NCBI GenBank assembly: GCA_036136335.1
Contig: JAYZQT010000032.1
Span: forward strand, 124,001 to 188,000
Length of the DNA: 64,000 nt
Direction: 5' to 3'
Origin: JAYZQT01 sp036136335
GTDB taxonomy: Bacteria > Pseudomonadota > Alphaproteobacteria > MPNO01 > UBA830
The notes under the pieces are model-generated. The model searched no databases. It was not told the origin of the DNA and saw only the letters and a list, made by a program, of their open reading frames with translations. Made by a program: the position numbers and the translations under genes. Of this stretch, positions 61,338-64,000 are shown in pieces; positions within the stretch are counted from its first letter, which is position 1; each line of letters begins with the position of its first letter.

Positions 61338-62873
61338 ATGAAAGTAACAGAATCCGGTAATTTGGGGGACGTGTTTGCGGCTCATGCTGCGTCCGACAGG
61401 ACTGCAGTGGTCGATTTATATGATCCGGAGCATCCGCGCGAGTGCTCGTATCGGGAGTTCAACGCAGCCTGTGACGCCGTTGCGAATGGTCTGTTGATGG
61501 CTGGGCTCGAGCCGGGAAACCGGGTCGGTATTATGGCACTCAATCGCGTTGAATACCTTGAGGTCCTGTTCGGTGCGATGCGTGCCGGGTGTGTACCCGT
61601 CATGATCAACATCAAGCTTACCGATGATACAGTCAAATTCATTTTACATGATGCTGGCATTGGGCTGGTTTTTGCTGATCCGGACCAGGCTGAGCGCGTT
61701 CCGTCCGGAATCCGCACCATTATTTTTGGTGACGGGGCTGACCCGTATGTCAATTTCAAAATTTCTTTACCAGGTCCTTTTCCATCCTTCTTTCCGGGCG
61801 CTGATGATATAGCGGAACAACCGTATACGTCAGGTTCAACAGGTCGCCCCAAAGGCGTTCTGCTTGACCATGTCGGCCAGGTCTGGATGATTGAAAAGAT
61901 TGTTCAAAGTCGGGATATTCGGGAAGACGATTGTTCCGTGATCTCGGCACCCCTGTATCATAAAAACGCGCTTCTAGCCGTCAAGTCGGCGCTTTCGGCT
62001 GGCGGCAGGATTGTAATTTTTTCCCGTTTTGACGCCGTGGAATATGTGCAGGCGATCGAAACCTACCAGCTCACCATGTTGACGGGTGTTCCAACCATGT
62101 ATGCGTTGATACTTCAGGAAGCCGAGGTTCTGAACCGTACCGAGCTGTCATCAGTCCGCAACTGTTCGATGGGATCAGCCCCTGCATCTGAAAACCTTCT
62201 TGATAACCTGGCGGCCAGGTTTCCTGATGCGAAGCTGAACCTGAATTATGGTATAACCGAAGGTGGCCCCATTCTGTTTGCCTGGTCTCACCCTGATGGT
62301 CTTCAGCGGCCCCGGACATCGGTTGGTTTTCCTCTCGATGGTGTGAAATTAAAACTTGTTGGAGGGACGGATGAACGCCAGGGCGTACTCTACGTCAAAA
62401 GTCCGGGCGTAATGAAAGGGTATCATAACCTTCCTGACGAAACCCAAAGGGTACTCAGTGAAGAGGGATGGATTGATACCGGTGACATTCTCCGACGCGA
62501 CGAGGTCGGCTGGTACTATTTTGTTGACCGAGCTGACGACATGTTTGTGTGTGCTGGCGAAAATATATATCCAGGTGAGGTAGAGGCGATGTTGGAGCGC
62601 CATGAAGAAATAATGCAGGCTGTGGTTGTTCCGGCGCCAAGTGCGTTAAAGGCGCATGTGCCCTATGCCTGGGTGGTCAGGCGGGAGGGTGCGACTTTCG
62701 ATGAACATGCGGTCAAACAATATGCCTTAGAAAACGGGCCAGCATACGCTCATCCTCGCCGGGTGTTATTTGTCGACGCGATGCCGTTAAGTGGCACAAA
62801 TAAAATCGATCGACGTTCTCTGGAAGCGCAGGCGGTTGAATTGGCCAAGGCCGACACACGAATTGATCAATAG
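61338..62873 (+). CDS. AMP-dependent acyl-CoA ligase
   Basis: A 511-residue adenylating enzyme: PYTSGSTGRPKGVLLDHVGQ (P-loop), LTMLTGVPTMYALIL, LNYGITEGGPILFAWSHP, GWIDTGDILRRDEVGWYYFVDRADDMFVCAGENIYPGEVEAML and the C-terminal Lys in LSGTNKIDRRSL. ATG 61338 lies 13 bases after the MDR gene; the frame is open further upstream inside that gene. It is possibly the CoA ligase for an acid such as 3-sulfinopropionate or a keto acid if the neighbouring dioxygenase makes one. It overlaps the convergent speE by seven bases. Confidence 0.93.
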   Translation: MKVTESGNLGDVFAAHAASDRTAVVDLYDPEHPRECSYREFNAACDAVANGLLMAGLEPGNRVGIMALNRVEYLEVLFGAMRAGCVPVMINIKLTDDTVKFILHDAGIGLVFADPDQAERVPSGIRTIIFGDGADPYVNFKISLPGPFPSFFPGADDIAEQPYTSGSTGRPKGVLLDHVGQVWMIEKIVQSRDIREDDCSVISAPLYHKNALLAVKSALSAGGRIVIFSRFDAVEYVQAIETYQLTMLTGVPTMYALILQEAEVLNRTELSSVRNCSMGSAPASENLLDNLAARFPDAKLNLNYGITEGGPILFAWSHPDGLQRPRTSVGFPLDGVKLKLVGGTDERQGVLYVKSPGVMKGYHNLPDETQRVLSEEGWIDTGDILRRDEVGWYYFVDRADDMFVCAGENIYPGEVEAMLERHEEIMQAVVVPAPSALKAHVPYAWVVRREGATFDEHAVKQYALENGPAYAHPRRVLFVDAMPLSGTNKIDRRSLEAQAVELAKADTRIDQ

Positions 62874-63718
62874 TGCATGTATGCGGGCAGGGCGAAACTA
62901 GCGGTGTGAATTTGCGGTGAGTAGTACCGCATATCAAGCTGAGTGGAGTTGAAACGGGTCCGAATTGTGTTGATGTCGGTGTTTCTGGCGGTGTGACTTT
63001 GCGCACCCCAACCGAGATCCATAAATCCAAATGAATAAGTTGGCACCTGAGTGACATATAGAGCGGCATCCGTAAAAACTGAGTTAAGCCTTCGTATCGT
63101 CTCACGGGCTTCTGTTTCCTGCACGAAAGAGACGCCGGACTGGCAAATGAAAATGCCGTTTTCAGTCAAAAGATCCCGGCAGTCGCGATAAAATGCATCC
63201 GAAAATAGAGGTGCTGACGGGCCGACTGGATCGCTCGAGTCAACAATTATCAAATCGAAACGACGATCTGTCATTTTTACAAATTCAACACCGTCCGAGA
63301 TCAATAAGTTACATCGTGGATCCTGAAAGGCGCCCTTGCTAAGCGCTGGAAGAAACTTCTGACAAAGTTCGACGACACTCCCGTCGATCTCCACGATGGT
63401 AACCATATTTATTTTTGGATGGCGTAAAACCTCTCTCAGGGCACCTCCATCCCCACCACCGATTATCAATACTTCCTGAACGGATCCGTGGGCGAAAATC
63501 GGGACGTGTGCGAGCATTTCATGGTAGCATGCCTCATCACGTTCCGTTGTTTGAATTATTCCGTCCAGTGCCAAAACCCTCCCAAAGAAGGGGGTTTCGA
63601 AAATGATTATGTCCTGAACCGCGGTTTCAGAATGATGAAGAATGTTTGTTACTTCAAAACGCTGTTCGTAGGTGCCATGGAGGGTTTCCGAGAACCAGTT
63701 CTCGGGCGAGCCATTCAA
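62867..63718 (-). CDS. speE: Spermidine synthase (polyamine aminopropyltransferase)
   Basis: SpeE transfers the aminopropyl group of decarboxylated S-adenosylmethionine to putrescine. The 283 residues show WFSETLHGTYEQRFEV, GIIQTTERDEACYHEMLAHVP, VLIIGGGDGGALREVLRH (AdoMet pocket), VEIDGSVVELCQKFLP, the catalytic Asp in IVDSSDPVGPSAPLFSDAFY and SFGFMDLGWGA. The TTG start at 63718 overlaps the speD stop as TTGA, which supports it and couples translation. The stop end overlaps the convergent acyl-CoA ligase. Confidence 0.97.
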   Translation of the reverse strand: MNGSPENWFSETLHGTYEQRFEVTNILHHSETAVQDIIIFETPFFGRVLALDGIIQTTERDEACYHEMLAHVPIFAHGSVQEVLIIGGGDGGALREVLRHPKINMVTIVEIDGSVVELCQKFLPALSKGAFQDPRCNLLISDGVEFVKMTDRRFDLIIVDSSDPVGPSAPLFSDAFYRDCRDLLTENGIFICQSGVSFVQETEARETIRRLNSVFTDAALYVTQVPTYSFGFMDLGWGAQSHTARNTDINTIRTRFNSTQLDMRYYSPQIHTASFALPAYMHY

Positions 63719-64000
63719 CCGACTAGACCTCTCTTCTGTTCATTAACCTCAATACGTACCGGTTCTAGTTTTTGTTCAAGCACGGCAACGGCTTTCTCGG
63801 GTCGACAATTGCCGCACATGAACACATCGAAGGCGGCATAGTCCAGCTCTGGCCACGTGTGCACGCTAATGTGGCTTTCGGCCAGAACGGCGACACCCGA
63901 TATACCCCCCTCGCCGCCGAACTCGTGGACGTGAACATGAAGGATCGTAGCATTCGCGCCTTCTGCGGCTTTTTTAAGAATCTCCGCTACGGCGTCCGGA
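63715..64000 (-). CDS. speD: S-adenosylmethionine decarboxylase proenzyme (5' end missing)
   Basis: The last 94 residues of a bacterial-type SpeD are visible (first whole codon at 63999). The self-cleavage site Glu-Ser in LAESHISVHTWPE gives the pyruvoyl cofactor, with the nearby His and the Cys of MCGNC as processing and proton-donor residues. It makes decarboxylated AdoMet for SpeE. The start lies beyond the right edge. Its TGA stop (63715-63717) overlaps the TTG start of speE. Confidence 0.95.
   Translation of the reverse strand, partial: PDAVAEILKKAAEGANATILHVHVHEFGGEGGISGVAVLAESHISVHTWPELDYAAFDVFMCGNCRPEKAVAVLEQKLEPVRIEVNEQKRGLVG

Noticed and set aside
1..64000. CRISPR arrays, insertion sequences, integrases, phage genes
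   Set aside because: I saw no regularly spaced direct repeats with spacers, no transposase or integrase motif and no terminal inverted repeats flanking a gene.

Overview
The window looks like a chromosomal segment of a heterotrophic proteobacterium, probably an alphaproteobacterium. This rests on the style of GatB, GltB/GltD and the many CoxMSL-type hydroxylases, not on a phylogenetic marker. Coding is dense with mixed base composition. Shine-Dalgarno sites are clear (AGGAG/GGGAG types). TTG and GTG starts are frequent (hyuB, the UbiD protein, the acyl-CoA ligase at 47.5 kb, the Lrp-type regulator and speE all appear to use TTG).

Layout. Bases 1-5.7 kb hold gatB, two tandem nu-class GST-like proteins, a carboxymuconolactone-decarboxylase-like (CMD) protein and a ThDP enzyme. 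Bases 5.7-11.4 kb form a small accessory island. It is AT-richer and carries small secreted proteins, a ricin-type lectin and at least three broken genes. It lies between a decayed tRNA-Ser-like relic (5745-5836) and an intact tRNA-Ser(GCT) (11308-11397). Bases 11.7-17.9 kb are gltBD. From 18 to 59 kb there is an almost uninterrupted block of catabolic enzymes: hyuAB with a Rid protein and a PHP-type hydrolase; two complete three-subunit molybdenum hydroxylases; two LLM flavin monooxygenases; three CMD proteins in the window as a whole; pntAB; a UbiD-type decarboxylase; an extradiol-type VOC protein; a homogentisate-dioxygenase-like cupin; a BKACE enzyme; an amidase; acyl-CoA ligases; a metallo-hydrolase; a NicC-like monooxygenase; a Rieske oxygenase; and an ornithine-cyclodeaminase-like protein. 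Bases 58.5-62.9 kb hold a sulfur/thiol module: ChaC, an Lrp/AsnC regulator divergent from a cysteine-dioxygenase-type enzyme, an MDR oxidoreductase and an acyl-CoA ligase. The right edge has speE and partial speD.

How it works together (inference). The enzyme families of the 18-59 kb block fit oxidative breakdown of aromatic or N-heterocyclic compounds. Mo-hydroxylases, flavin monooxygenases and a Rieske oxygenase would hydroxylate. The VOC and cupin proteins could cleave rings. Hydantoinase, amidase and metallo-hydrolase would open C-N or ester bonds. UbiD and CMD proteins may decarboxylate. CoA ligases and BKACE would finish side chains. PntAB would supply NADPH. No transporter and no dedicated regulator is seen in this block, so substrate and inducer cannot be read from context. 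No CRISPR array, insertion sequence, integrase or transposase was recognised.
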